A stretch of 64,000 nt of DNA from CAWKKW01 sp963850345 (GTDB taxonomy: Bacteria > Acidobacteriota > Terriglobia > Terriglobales > Acidobacteriaceae), in contig CAWKKW010000005.1 of assembly GCA_963850345.1 (NCBI GenBank), positions 806,001-870,000 on the forward strand, in the 5' to 3' direction. A program made the position numbers and the translations under genes. The notes under the pieces are model-generated. The model saw only the letters and a list, made by a program, of their open reading frames with translations. It made no database searches and had not been told where the DNA came from. Positions 41,817 through 50,455 of the stretch are shown piece by piece; the stretch's first letter is position 1; each line of letters begins with the position of its first letter.

Positions 41817-43892
41817 TTACTCGGGAGTTACTCCGAGTTCCCGCAGCAGAAAAGCATAGTCAAGAGCAATCTCTTTCAGATAGTCGTAACGTCCCGACGA
41901 TCCGCCATGACCTGCACTCATGTTGGTATGGAGCAGCAGTGGAGCGTCGTTGGTTTTGAGAGTGCGCAGTTTGGCCACATACTTTGCCGGCTCCCAGTAC
42001 ATCACCTGGCTGTCGTTGAGCGAGGTCTTGACCAACATAGCGGGATAGGCGCCCGGCTCTAGGTTGTCATAGGGCGAGTAACTCAACATGTAGTGAAACG
42101 CTTCGGCCTCATTTGGATTGCCCCACTCTTCATACTCGGGGACGGTGAGCGGCAGAGACGAGTCGAGCATGGTGTTCATCACATCGACGAAGGGCACATG
42201 GCTGAGCACGGCGCGGAATAAGTCGGGGCGAAGATTGACGACAGCACCCATGAGCAGGCCGCCGGCGCTGCCGCCCTCGATGGCGACGCGATGAGGGTCG
42301 CCGAATCCATGTTGCACAAGGTGCTCGGTCACCGCGATGAAGTCGGTGAAAGTGTTGCGTTTCTCCATCAGGCGTCCGGCATCGTGCCACGGTTTGCCTT
42401 GATCGCCGCCTCCGCGAATGTGCGCATAGGCGAGGACGAATCCGCGGTCGAGCAGGCTCAAACGATTCGAGTTGAAGCTGATCGGGAGGGAGTATCCATA
42501 CGAGCCGTAGCCATAAATGTAGAGGGGATTCTTCCCTTCCTGCTTTTGATCCTTGCGATAGACGACGGAGATGGGGATAGCGACGCCGTCGGGAGCGGTG
42601 GCGAAGAGACGTTCTGAGGCGTAGAGGCTGCGATCGAAACCGCCGGGCACTTCTAACTGCTTGAGTAACTCCGACTGCGCGGTCTCCACGTCGTATTCGT
42701 AGACCGAACCGGGAGTTACAAGAGACTGATAACTGTATCGAAATTTCTTTGTATCAAACTCGCGGTTCACGTGCGGGTGCGCGCTGTAGACGGGCTCCGG
42801 AAAGGTGATCTCGCGGTCCCTGGAGGGCTGCCATGCTTCGCCAGCGAACTCGAGGACGCGCAGATGAGGGAGGCCATCGCGGCGTTCGCAGGCTACGTAG
42901 AACGAGGCGAAGAGGTCTATCTCCTCGAGCATGACGTCGTCGCGATGCGGCAGGATTTCGGTCCAGTGTTCGCGGCCAGGAGTTTGGACCGGCGCGGCGA
43001 CCAGGCGGAAGTTACGGCCACGATCATTGGTTCGTATGTAGAAGAGTCCGTTGCGATGGTCGGCGTAGTATTCAAATTCATCCTGACGCGGAGCGATGAG
43101 GGTCCACTCGCCGGTGGGCGTGTCGGCGCGCAGATAGCGCTCTTCGCTGGCGGTATGGCTGGAGGATTCAAGCAACAGGTATTTGCGATCGCGCGTCTTG
43201 CCGGCGCCGATGTTGAATCGCTCGTCGGTCTCTTCGAAGACCAGAACGTCGTCGGTATGCGCGGAGCCGAGTTCATGACGGAAGAATTGAAATTGGCGCT
43301 TCTGCTCCTCGTCTTCAACGCTGTAGAAGAGGGTGCGATTGTCGCTGGCCCACACCACGGATCCCACACGCTCTGCCTTTTCGGAGAGCAGCGCGCCGGT
43401 GCGGAGGTCTTTCACCTGCAACGTGTACTGACGGAAGCCGGTGATGTCGATGGAGTACGCGAGCAGGTTGCTGTCGTCCGAGACGATGAAGGCGCCGAGG
43501 GCGAGAAACGCCTGGTCTTTCGCCAGCGCATTGACGTCGAGAATGATCTCTTCAGGCGCATCGAGTGCGAGTGTCTTGCGGCAGTAGAAGGGATATTGCA
43601 GGCCCTGTTCGGTGCGCGAGTAATACAGAAAGCCGCCTTCACGGAAAGGAACGGAGATGTCCGTCTCCTTGATGTGACTGACCATCTCGTCGTAAAGGGT
43701 TTTCTGCAGCGCCTCGGTCGGCTTCATCACCGCGTCGGTGTAGGCATTCTCGGCGTTCAGGTATTCGATAACTTCAGGTGAGGTCTTTTGCTGGAGCCAC
43801 GCGTAGTCATCGATGAGTGCGTGGCCGTGCAGTTGATTCTCAGTACGTTGGGTGCGAGCGACGGGCGGCTTGATCGGTTCAGGGGCATTCAT
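41817..43892 (-). CDS. ptrB: Oligopeptidase B (S9 prolyl-oligopeptidase family)
   Basis: A cytoplasmic serine peptidase that cleaves peptides after Arg/Lys. The 691-residue sequence starts with the propeller part (HGHALIDDYAWLQQK, MVSHIKETDISVPFREGGFLYY) and ends in an alpha/beta-hydrolase domain with YGSYGYSLPISF, AHIRGGGDQGKPWHDAG, the nucleophile in IEGGSAGGLLMGA, an acidic residue near KTSLNDSQVMY and the His of SAGHGGSSGRYD. These match oligopeptidase B better than prolyl oligopeptidase. No signal peptide. Stands alone between the cytochrome and fetB genes. Confidence 0.93.
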   Translation of the reverse strand: MNAPEPIKPPVARTQRTENQLHGHALIDDYAWLQQKTSPEVIEYLNAENAYTDAVMKPTEALQKTLYDEMVSHIKETDISVPFREGGFLYYSRTEQGLQYPFYCRKTLALDAPEEIILDVNALAKDQAFLALGAFIVSDDSNLLAYSIDITGFRQYTLQVKDLRTGALLSEKAERVGSVVWASDNRTLFYSVEDEEQKRQFQFFRHELGSAHTDDVLVFEETDERFNIGAGKTRDRKYLLLESSSHTASEERYLRADTPTGEWTLIAPRQDEFEYYADHRNGLFYIRTNDRGRNFRLVAAPVQTPGREHWTEILPHRDDVMLEEIDLFASFYVACERRDGLPHLRVLEFAGEAWQPSRDREITFPEPVYSAHPHVNREFDTKKFRYSYQSLVTPGSVYEYDVETAQSELLKQLEVPGGFDRSLYASERLFATAPDGVAIPISVVYRKDQKQEGKNPLYIYGYGSYGYSLPISFNSNRLSLLDRGFVLAYAHIRGGGDQGKPWHDAGRLMEKRNTFTDFIAVTEHLVQHGFGDPHRVAIEGGSAGGLLMGAVVNLRPDLFRAVLSHVPFVDVMNTMLDSSLPLTVPEYEEWGNPNEAEAFHYMLSYSPYDNLEPGAYPAMLVKTSLNDSQVMYWEPAKYVAKLRTLKTNDAPLLLHTNMSAGHGGSSGRYDYLKEIALDYAFLLRELGVTPE

Positions 43893-43983
43893 CTTCTCAA
43901 GGATACAGCGCCGGTAGGAGTGGATAGTTGAAGGCGCTCGGCGGAAGGAGACGGCGAACGATTCAGGGGCGAATGACGACGGC

Positions 43984-44811
43984 TTAGGCGCGGAGCAGGA
44001 GTTGTTCGCTGCGGCTGAAGACGCGACCGGTGACCAGGTAGCTGCAGGTGAGGCAGGTAAGCGCAGCAGCGGAGAAGATGGTGGAGATTACGACGAACTG
44101 GTAGAGCGCGGCATACACGGGCGATGCGCCGGAGAGCACCATGCCGGCCATGATGCCGGGAATCCAGACGATGCCGAGGGAGCGGACGCTGTCGATGGAA
44201 GGGATCAGGCTGGCCTTGTAGGCGGCGCGCAAATAGGGCTGGATTGCGATGTCAGGGGACGCACCCAGGGCCAGGGCGGATTCAACTTCGCCGAAGTGCC
44301 CGATAACTTCGCTGCGGAACCGATCGAGGAAGATGGACTGCATGTTCATGGTCTGCGCGATGACCATGCTGCCGACGGGTACGAGCATGGTGATGCGAAG
44401 CGGAATGATGCCGAGGAAGATCATCAGGACCAGCACACTGCCTGCTCCAACAAAGATGGAGACGAGGGCAAGCACAAAGGCGCGGGGAATCTGACGCGCG
44501 CGTTTCCGCACGATGCTGGCGGCCGCGAGCATCATGCCGGTGAGCACCAGCAGCGAAGTCCACTGGGGACCATGCAGGAGGAAGGACAGGATCGCGCCGA
44601 CGGCGACGATCTGCACGATGCCGCGGAGTTGGGCAAGGGGCAGTTCGCGGAGCAGGCCAACGCCCCGTCGCTGAGCCAGCAGCATGACAAGCAGGGCGGT
44701 GAGAGCGGCCAGGGCGCACTCGGCGAATCCGCGGGTGATGGGGGTGTGAAAGAAATGTTCAACCATGCGGCTGCCGCTCTGTTCCGCCGCGCAGAGTGCG
44801 GCGTGGCTCAC
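43984..44811 (-). CDS. fetB: ABC transporter permease, FetB-type iron exporter
   Basis: Inner-membrane permease of the FetAB (YbbL-YbbM) type, which exports iron in E. coli and lowers iron stress. The 275-residue sequence has about seven hydrophobic segments, with AQLRGIVQIVAVGAI, VIAQTMNMQSIFLDR and IPSIDSVRSLGIVWIPGIMAGMVLSG, patterns typical of this family. The start is taken as GTG at 44811, overlapping the fetA stop by four bases, with GAGGTG at eight bases. A second choice is the ATG at 44766. Coupled to fetA. Confidence 0.9.
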   Translation of the reverse strand: MSHAALCAAEQSGSRMVEHFFHTPITRGFAECALAALTALLVMLLAQRRGVGLLRELPLAQLRGIVQIVAVGAILSFLLHGPQWTSLLVLTGMMLAAASIVRKRARQIPRAFVLALVSIFVGAGSVLVLMIFLGIIPLRITMLVPVGSMVIAQTMNMQSIFLDRFRSEVIGHFGEVESALALGASPDIAIQPYLRAAYKASLIPSIDSVRSLGIVWIPGIMAGMVLSGASPVYAALYQFVVISTIFSAAALTCLTCSYLVTGRVFSRSEQLLLRA

Positions 44812-45512
44812 TCATGCAGCACCTCGCGTGGAGCACCGTGAGCAACCACGCGGCCAGCCTCGAGGCTAAGCACCGAGTCGGCCATACGGCGCGCCTGGGC
44901 AGAGTCGTGAGTGACCCAGATGCAGGTGAGCTGACGCTGACGGATGAGTGACTCGAGCAGCGTTTCAACGCCGCGCTTGGAAACATGGTCGAGGGCCGAG
45001 GTGGGTTCGTCGAGCAGCAGCACTTCGGGCTGGTTGGCGAGAGCGCGGGTGATGGCAACCCGTTGCGCTTCTCCGCCGGACAGGGTGAGAGCGGAACGCT
45101 CTGCGTAACCATCGAGGTCGACCTGGTGAAGCAGGTCGTCGATGTCGGTCCGAGACAAGGATTGGCCGTGCTGTTTCGGACCGAAAACGACGTTTTCAGC
45201 CACGGTCCCGGGAAAAAGGTAGGCGCGCTGCATGACCATGCCGACGCGGCGGCGGAGTTCTCGAGGAGGCAGCTGGCTGCAATCCTGATCATTGAGCAGG
45301 ACGGTGCCCCGGGTTGGTTCGTCCAGGCGGTTGAGCAGGCGCAGGAGAGTACTCTTGCCGGCACCGCTCGGGCCGACCACAGCCAGCACTTCGGCTTGCG
45401 CGACGTCAAAACTGACGTCGTGGATTAAAGCTTTGCCAGAAACCGCAGTCCCGTCGACAGGCAACTCCCGGGTGAGATTACGGCACTTAACTAAGCAGTG
45501 AATGCGGTCCAT
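44808..45512 (-). CDS. fetA: ABC transporter ATP-binding protein, FetA-type
   Basis: A 234-residue ATPase that powers the neighbouring FetB permease. Walker A is VGPSGAGKSTLLRLL, the Q-loop region MVMQRAYLFPGTVAENV, signature TLSGGEAQRVAI, Walker B LLLDEPTSALD and switch His in WVTHDSAQ. It is the first gene of a two-gene operon divergent from the DUF4142 gene. Substrate assignment to iron rests on the permease family only. Confidence 0.9.
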   Translation of the reverse strand: MDRIHCLVKCRNLTRELPVDGTAVSGKALIHDVSFDVAQAEVLAVVGPSGAGKSTLLRLLNRLDEPTRGTVLLNDQDCSQLPPRELRRRVGMVMQRAYLFPGTVAENVVFGPKQHGQSLSRTDIDDLLHQVDLDGYAERSALTLSGGEAQRVAITRALANQPEVLLLDEPTSALDHVSKRGVETLLESLIRQRQLTCIWVTHDSAQARRMADSVLSLEAGRVVAHGAPREVLHE

Positions 45513-45642
45513 AGCGCTTCGAGCAGTCCGCAGTCACGTCGATTCCGCAGGATGCTGTGGAACTGCTCAAGGAAAGTGTACAGGGCTGCAATGCAGGCGC
45601 TTAGGCCTGCCAAATTTTTATGGACCCCCAAGGAGTGGACCC

Positions 45643-46320
45643 ATGTTTCACAATCGAATGAGTAACAAGTTAGCAACCTTCGCCGGGACCGCGCTGCTTT
45701 GTAGCGTGACGGCATTCGCGCAATCCGGCGCTGGACAGACTTCTCCCTCAACCGGCGGCGGCGCCCAGACGCAACCCATGCCCGGCAGCGCTTCGCAAAC
45801 CGGCAACGGCCGCGTGGGGCAGCAACCGGATGCAAACACTGGCAGCATGGGCACGGCTGCCGACCATTCCATGCAGGACAAGGCATTCGTGAAGAAGGCA
45901 CTGGAAGGCGGAATGGCCGAAGTGCAACTCGGCAACCTGGCGCTGCAAAAGGCCCAGAGTGACGACGTGAAGAAATTCGCGCAAAAGATGGTCGATGATC
46001 ACACCAAAATGGGCGATGACATGAAGCAGGTCGCGCAAGAGGTGAATGTGAAGGTGCCGGATTCTCCTTCTAAGAAGGACAAGGCACTGATGGCGAAGTT
46101 GCAGGCGATGTCGGGTGCGGACTTTGATAAGGCTTACATGAAGGCGATGGTGAAGGACCACCAGCAGGACGACCGGGACTTCAAGGACGAAGCGCAGAAC
46201 GGATCGATCCCACAGGTCAAGGAAGCAGCAGCCAAGGGCGAACCGATCATCAGCCAGCACCTGCAGATGGCTCAGCAACTCGCCAGCGGCAACAGCAGCG
46301 GCATGGCGAGCATGAAGTAA
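45643..46320 (+). CDS. Exported DUF4142 protein
   Basis: A 225-residue secreted protein. The signal peptide is about residues 1-26 (ends TAFAQ), a low-complexity G/Q/S-rich stretch follows (about 27-75), and then a DUF4142 four-helix domain (about 80-205) with FVKKALEGGMAEVQLGNLAL, SDDVKKFAQKMVDDHTKM and KDHQQDDRDFKDEA. The fold is ferritin-like/four-helix in the family, but its role is unknown; many members are stress-induced. AAGGAG sits seven bases before the ATG at 45643. It ends at a strong terminator. Confidence 0.9.
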   Translation: MFHNRMSNKLATFAGTALLCSVTAFAQSGAGQTSPSTGGGAQTQPMPGSASQTGNGRVGQQPDANTGSMGTAADHSMQDKAFVKKALEGGMAEVQLGNLALQKAQSDDVKKFAQKMVDDHTKMGDDMKQVAQEVNVKVPDSPSKKDKALMAKLQAMSGADFDKAYMKAMVKDHQQDDRDFKDEAQNGSIPQVKEAAAKGEPIISQHLQMAQQLASGNSSGMASMK

Positions 46321-46343
46321 CTCAGCACGAGGGTAAGAACAGT

Positions 46344-46375
46344 AAACGGGCGCTCTCATGCAGAGCGCCCGTTTT
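46344..46375 (+). terminator. Rho-independent terminator after the DUF4142 gene
   Basis: CGGGCGCTCT (46347-46356) and AGAGCGCCCG (46362-46371) form a perfect ten-base stem with a five-base loop, flanked by A-run and TTTT, 26 bases after the stop codon. Confidence 0.92.
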
Positions 46376-46401
46376 GCTTCTGGTGAGTACAATGGATTCA
46401 C

Positions 46402-47202
46402 ATGTTTGCGAATGGGATGCGCGCGTTTGGAATCGTCTGCCTGATCACTGTCGGCATCGGCGTTGCGTCTGCAGAGCGCGTGGCAGACCTGCCGAAGCCC
46501 ACCAACTACGTCAATGATTTCGCGGGAGTGCTTTCGCCGGAGACGCAGGAATCGCTGAACGCATTGTGTTCCCAGGTGGATCACCAGGCGCACGCGCAGA
46601 TCGCGGTGGTGACCATCAAAACACTGGATGGCGAACCAATCGACGATTACGCGGTGGCACTGGAAGAGAAATGGAAGGTGGGCCGCAAGGGCACGGATCG
46701 AGGGCTCCTCTTTTTATTCGCGATTCAGGATCACAAGTACCGGATCGAAGTAGGGTATGGGCTCGAGGGCATTTTGCCGGACGCCAAAGCCGGCGACATC
46801 GGGCGCACAATGATTCCGGCGCTCCACGAGGGCGATTACGACGAGGCGGTGACCGGAGGCGTGCAGCAGGTGGCCCAGGTGATCGCTGCGGATGCGGGTG
46901 TCACGCTGCACAGCGTCTCGCGCCGGGGACCTCCGCCGCAACAGCAGGTCAGCATCTCGATTGGGAAGCTGGTCTTCGGTTTCATCCTGTTTCTGCTCTT
47001 CCTGGGGTTTATCGCCAGGCGGGGTGGCGGTGGACTGCTTGGATTTCTGCTCGGCATGTTCCTGGGCGGTGGCGGCCGCGGCGGCTGGGGTGGTGGCGGC
47101 GGTGGTGGCTGGGGCGGAGGAGGCGGCGGCGGTGGCGACGGCGGCTTCGGTGGATTTGGCGGTGGCAGTTCTGGTGGCGGCGGTGCTTCCGGGAGTTGGT
47201 AA
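46402..47202 (+). CDS. TPM-domain membrane protein with glycine-rich tail
   Basis: A 266-residue protein of the TPM_phosphatase (YgcG) family. Signal-like N-terminus (about 1-25), then the TPM domain (about 34-165) with YVNDFAGVLSP, AQIAVVTIKTLDGE, KGTDRGLLFLFAI and VGYGLEGILPDAKAGDIG. One membrane segment (about 190-207) follows, and the last 55 residues are nearly all Gly with Trp and Ser. Such TPM proteins occur next to LemA in many bacteria, as here (gap 48 bases). Function is not established; a role in envelope maintenance is suggested for some. No clear Shine-Dalgarno at the ATG. Confidence 0.88.
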   Translation: MFANGMRAFGIVCLITVGIGVASAERVADLPKPTNYVNDFAGVLSPETQESLNALCSQVDHQAHAQIAVVTIKTLDGEPIDDYAVALEEKWKVGRKGTDRGLLFLFAIQDHKYRIEVGYGLEGILPDAKAGDIGRTMIPALHEGDYDEAVTGGVQQVAQVIAADAGVTLHSVSRRGPPPQQQVSISIGKLVFGFILFLLFLGFIARRGGGGLLGFLLGMFLGGGGRGGWGGGGGGGWGGGGGGGGDGGFGGFGGGSSGGGGASGSW

Positions 47203-47250
47203 GATGGCCGGGAGTTGGAACGAACGGAACAGTTCTAAGGAGAAATACTG

Positions 47251-47829
47251 ATGAGACGCGGAGTCTGGCTCGCGGTGGGTGTAGTAGGCGTTCTGTTTCT
47301 GGTGGTGCTGCTGATCTTTGGCAGCTATGTGAGCGCGAAGAACCAGATGGTTGGGAAAGACGAAGCGGTCAAGTCCGCATGGTCGCAGGTGGATATAGTG
47401 CTGCAGCGGCGAGCTGACCTGATCCCCAACCTGGTGGAGACGGTGAAGGGCTACGCGAAGCAGGAGCAGACGGTGTTTGGCGATATTGCGAACGCACGCG
47501 CGGGACTGCTGAATGCGCGGGATCCGCAGAGCAAGATTCAGGCGAACGGGCAGTTGGACTCGGCGCTCGGCAGGCTGCTGGTGCTCACCGAGAACTACCC
47601 CGACTTGAAGTCGAATGCGAACTTCAGGGCGCTGCAGGATGAGTTGGCGGGAAGCGAAAATCGGATCGCGGTGGAACGCCGGCGGTACAACCAGGCGATT
47701 CAGGACTACAACACCTTCATTCGGCAGTTTCCGAATAGTGTGTGGGCGGGGATGGCCGGTTTCCATCCGAACAATGCGTACTTCGAAGCGAGCGAGGGAT
47801 CACGCAACGCACCTACGGTGAAGTTCTAA
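47251..47829 (+). CDS. lemA: LemA family membrane protein
   Basis: A 192-residue protein anchored by one N-terminal membrane segment (about 5-25) with a helical domain outside the membrane. The family signature is clear: YVSAKNQMVGKDEAVKSAW, VDIVLQRRADLIPNLVETVK, NPxx-like spacing replaced by NARAGLLNARDP, LLVLTENYPDLKSN, and the late YNQAIQDYNTFIRQFPN. Molecular role unknown. AAGGAG lies eight bases before the ATG. Second gene of the TPM-LemA pair, ended by a hairpin. Confidence 0.93.
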   Translation: MRRGVWLAVGVVGVLFLVVLLIFGSYVSAKNQMVGKDEAVKSAWSQVDIVLQRRADLIPNLVETVKGYAKQEQTVFGDIANARAGLLNARDPQSKIQANGQLDSALGRLLVLTENYPDLKSNANFRALQDELAGSENRIAVERRRYNQAIQDYNTFIRQFPNSVWAGMAGFHPNNAYFEASEGSRNAPTVKF

Positions 47830-47901
47830 CCGAGATCGGGCGAAGGTCTCACGCCTCTGGAACGCTGATTCGAAGAACCTGAACGTTGAGCAATGAGAAA
47901 C

Positions 47902-47946
47902 AAAAAGGGCCTGACCGGGCAGAAATTCAACCGGTCAGGCCTTTTT
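47902..47946. terminator. Bidirectional terminator between lemA and the exporter gene
   Basis: AAAAAGG-GCCTGACCGG (47902-47918) pairs with CCGGTCAGGCCTTTTT (47931-47946) with one bulged G. A- and T-runs on both sides let it end both converging transcripts. Confidence 0.92.
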
Positions 47947-47953
47947 GCGTCCG

Positions 47954-49840
47954 TTACTTCGCGGCTTCGGGCACGACGTCGCCTTCGCCAGGGGCGAGGA
48001 AGAGATTCGTCTCGAGCCCATGTTGGCGGGTGTAGAGGTCATAGTAGCGGCCTCCGAGGGCGTAGAGTTCCTCGTGGGTGCCTCGTTCGATGATCTCGCC
48101 GCCTTCCACCACGAGGATCTGGTCGGCACGCCGGATGGTGGAGAGGCGGTGCGCGATGACGAAGGTGGTGCGGCCCTGCATGAGGAAATTTAAGCCGTGC
48201 TGGATCATCGCCTCGGATTCGGAGTCAAGCGAACTGGTCGCTTCGTCGAGGATGAGGATGCGCGGTTCGGCCAGGATCGCGCGGGCGATGGAGAGTCGTT
48301 GGCGCTGGCCTCCCGAGAGCTTTACGCCGCGTTCGCCGACGATGGTGTCGTAGCCGTCAGGAAAGCGTTCGGCAAACTCGTCGACGCGCGCGATGCGACA
48401 GGAGTTGAGGAACTGCTCTTCGGTGGCGTCGGGGCGGGAGAAGAGCACATTTTCGCGGATGGTTCCGTCGAAGAGGAACGACTCCTGCAGCACGACCCCC
48501 AGTTGGGCGCGATAGCTGTCGAGCTGGACCGTGGAGAGATCGAAGTTGTCCACGGTAATCTGGCCGCTATCCGGAGTGTGAAACGCGCAGACGAGCGAAA
48601 TGATGGTGGACTTGCCGGATCCGGAGGAGCCGACCAGGGCGGTGACGGTCCCCGGCTGCGCGTTGAACGTGACGCCGTGGAGGACGGGCTTGCCGGGTTC
48701 GTAGGAGAAATGCACGTCGTCGAAGCGAACTTCACCGCGAATGGTGCCGAGCACCTTGGTGCGGTTGGGATCGGCGAATTCATCGGACTCGTTGAGGATT
48801 TCCATGGTGCGATCGAGGCCGGCAATGGCTTCGGTGAGCTGGGTGCCGACGTTGACGACCTGGAAGACGGGCGCGACCATAAAGGCCAGAAACATGGTGT
48901 ATTGCACGTAGTCGCCGACGGTGAGCCGATGAGCCAGAACCTCGCGGCCGCCGAGCAGCATGACCATACCGCCGACCACGCCCATGACAGTCGTGGCGGT
49001 GAAGGAGAGGGCGCTGGTCGCGGTGAGCGAACGCATCACGTTATCGAGCAGGCGCTGCACACCCCCGGCGAAGACGCCGGCCTCGCGCTGTTCGGCATGG
49101 TAGCCCTTGACGACCCGCACGCCGCCGAGCGATTCGGTAAGACGGCCGGTGACCTCGGCGTTGATCTTGCCGCGTTCGCGAAAGATGGGGCGGATGGTCT
49201 TGAAGGCCCGCTGCAGGATGAAGACGAAGACCAGCAGCACCGAGAACACGATCAGGGTGATCATGCGGCTGGAACGCAGCAGGACAACGAAGGCCAGGAT
49301 GGCGGTGAGAATTCCTCCGGCGAAGTCGACCAGGCCAGTGCCGATGAGGTTCCGCACGCCCTCGACGTCGGTCATGATGCGGGAGACAAGCGTGCCGGTG
49401 CGGTTGGCGTCGTAGAAGCTCACGGAGAGGCGGCCAACGTGTTGCTGCACCTGCTTGCGGAGGTCGGTGATCAGGCGCTGGGCGGCCTTGGAGAGCAGCT
49501 GGGTGAGCGAAAACGAGGTGATCGCCTGAATTGCGGTGGCGGTAAAGACGACGCCCACCAGCAGGGGCAGCTTGGTGGCATTTCCCTGCCGCAAGATATT
49601 GTCAATAAAGTACTTGGTCGAGCCGGGCAGCACCAGTCCGCTGACCCGGTTGATGATCATGAGGAAGAAGCCGAAGAGGAGCAGGTAGCGCCGAGGCCGG
49701 ACCAGCTTCCATATCTCAGGAAGCACTTTTTTGAGGTTCGGCTTCTTCTTGGGAGTCTCAGGGCCAGAGCCGCGGCTTGCCCGTCGCCCCACGCTGCTGC
49801 GCTCGGCGTTCATCGAAAGTGCGGACCCTCGCATATGCAT
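47954..49840 (-). CDS. MsbA-like ABC exporter (fused permease-ATPase)
   Basis: A 628-residue half-transporter that works as a homodimer. Residues about 45-360 hold six membrane helices, with NRTGTLVSRIMTDVEGVRNL (coupling region) and GGVRVVKGYHAE. The ATPase has GSSGSGKSTIISL, VLQESFLFDGTIREN (Q-loop), KLSGGQRQRLSIA, LILDEATSSLDSES and the His of VIAHRLSTIRRA. Type resembles lipid-flippase MsbA or multidrug exporters; the substrate is not known. The start may be 49840 or 49834 or an internal ATG at 49813. It follows the small membrane protein gene by 11 bases. Confidence 0.9.
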   Translation of the reverse strand: MHMRGSALSMNAERSSVGRRASRGSGPETPKKKPNLKKVLPEIWKLVRPRRYLLLFGFFLMIINRVSGLVLPGSTKYFIDNILRQGNATKLPLLVGVVFTATAIQAITSFSLTQLLSKAAQRLITDLRKQVQQHVGRLSVSFYDANRTGTLVSRIMTDVEGVRNLIGTGLVDFAGGILTAILAFVVLLRSSRMITLIVFSVLLVFVFILQRAFKTIRPIFRERGKINAEVTGRLTESLGGVRVVKGYHAEQREAGVFAGGVQRLLDNVMRSLTATSALSFTATTVMGVVGGMVMLLGGREVLAHRLTVGDYVQYTMFLAFMVAPVFQVVNVGTQLTEAIAGLDRTMEILNESDEFADPNRTKVLGTIRGEVRFDDVHFSYEPGKPVLHGVTFNAQPGTVTALVGSSGSGKSTIISLVCAFHTPDSGQITVDNFDLSTVQLDSYRAQLGVVLQESFLFDGTIRENVLFSRPDATEEQFLNSCRIARVDEFAERFPDGYDTIVGERGVKLSGGQRQRLSIARAILAEPRILILDEATSSLDSESEAMIQHGLNFLMQGRTTFVIAHRLSTIRRADQILVVEGGEIIERGTHEELYALGGRYYDLYTRQHGLETNLFLAPGEGDVVPEAAK

Positions 49841-49851
49841 AAGTGGATGAC

Positions 49852-50229
49852 CTAAGCCCGGGCGCGTCGCGCGACGATGAAAGATCGTACGCAGAGCAGC
49901 ACGAACACCAGCATCAGCAGGGACATGATGGCCTTGGACTCGACCGCGGCCGGAAAGGGAAACGTCTTGCCCTGCAACATCTGGATGTAGCTAATGATGC
50001 CGCCATAGAAGGTTGCGATGCAGCTTAACAGACCGACCGTGACGGCAATGTGCATGAAGAGCATGCGGCGCTTCGGATCGGGTGAGTTGGCCAGGAAGCC
50101 GAGAACGCCGAGCAGCAGGCCAATCCATGTAGGAATGAGCGCGGTGGGGTGCGCGCTGCCGGTCGCGATATAGCCGTAGATGCCGAGCAGAACAAGGAGA
50201 AGTCCGAATACGATTGTAAGTTTTGCCAT
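49852..50229 (-). CDS. Small integral membrane protein, unknown function
   Basis: A 125-residue protein with four hydrophobic segments (about 4-22, 30-46, 58-80, 98-119) and basic ends (SPDPKRRM after the second span, ARRARA at the C-terminus). No recognised domain. Placed 11 bases before the ABC exporter gene, so it is probably co-expressed with it. The start at 50229 begins MAKLTIVFGLLLVLLG. Confidence 0.75.
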   Translation of the reverse strand: MAKLTIVFGLLLVLLGIYGYIATGSAHPTALIPTWIGLLLGVLGFLANSPDPKRRMLFMHIAVTVGLLSCIATFYGGIISYIQMLQGKTFPFPAAVESKAIMSLLMLVFVLLCVRSFIVARRARA

Positions 50230-50455
50230 GCGAAGAACGTGCCTCCCGGCGAGTCAGCCGTCTCCCTAGCATAGAGCAGAGGGTTGGGGAGCGGGCGGGA
50301 ATCCCTCCCGGCAAGCAGTCGGGGGGCATCTCCACCTAGCTGACGGCAGGAGCTATGGGGCAGGTCAGCGCAAGCGGGGCACCCCCAAGCATTTTGGGAG
50401 CGGCTAGCGCTCGCAACTAACGGCCAGTAAGCAGGGCCAGAAATCGCCAGATCGG

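Noticed and set aside
50230..50455. Small RNA or gene between the membrane protein and kdgK
   Set aside because: 226 bases with only a weak CCCAA/TTGGG hairpin; no ribosome site, terminator or coding pattern that I could support.
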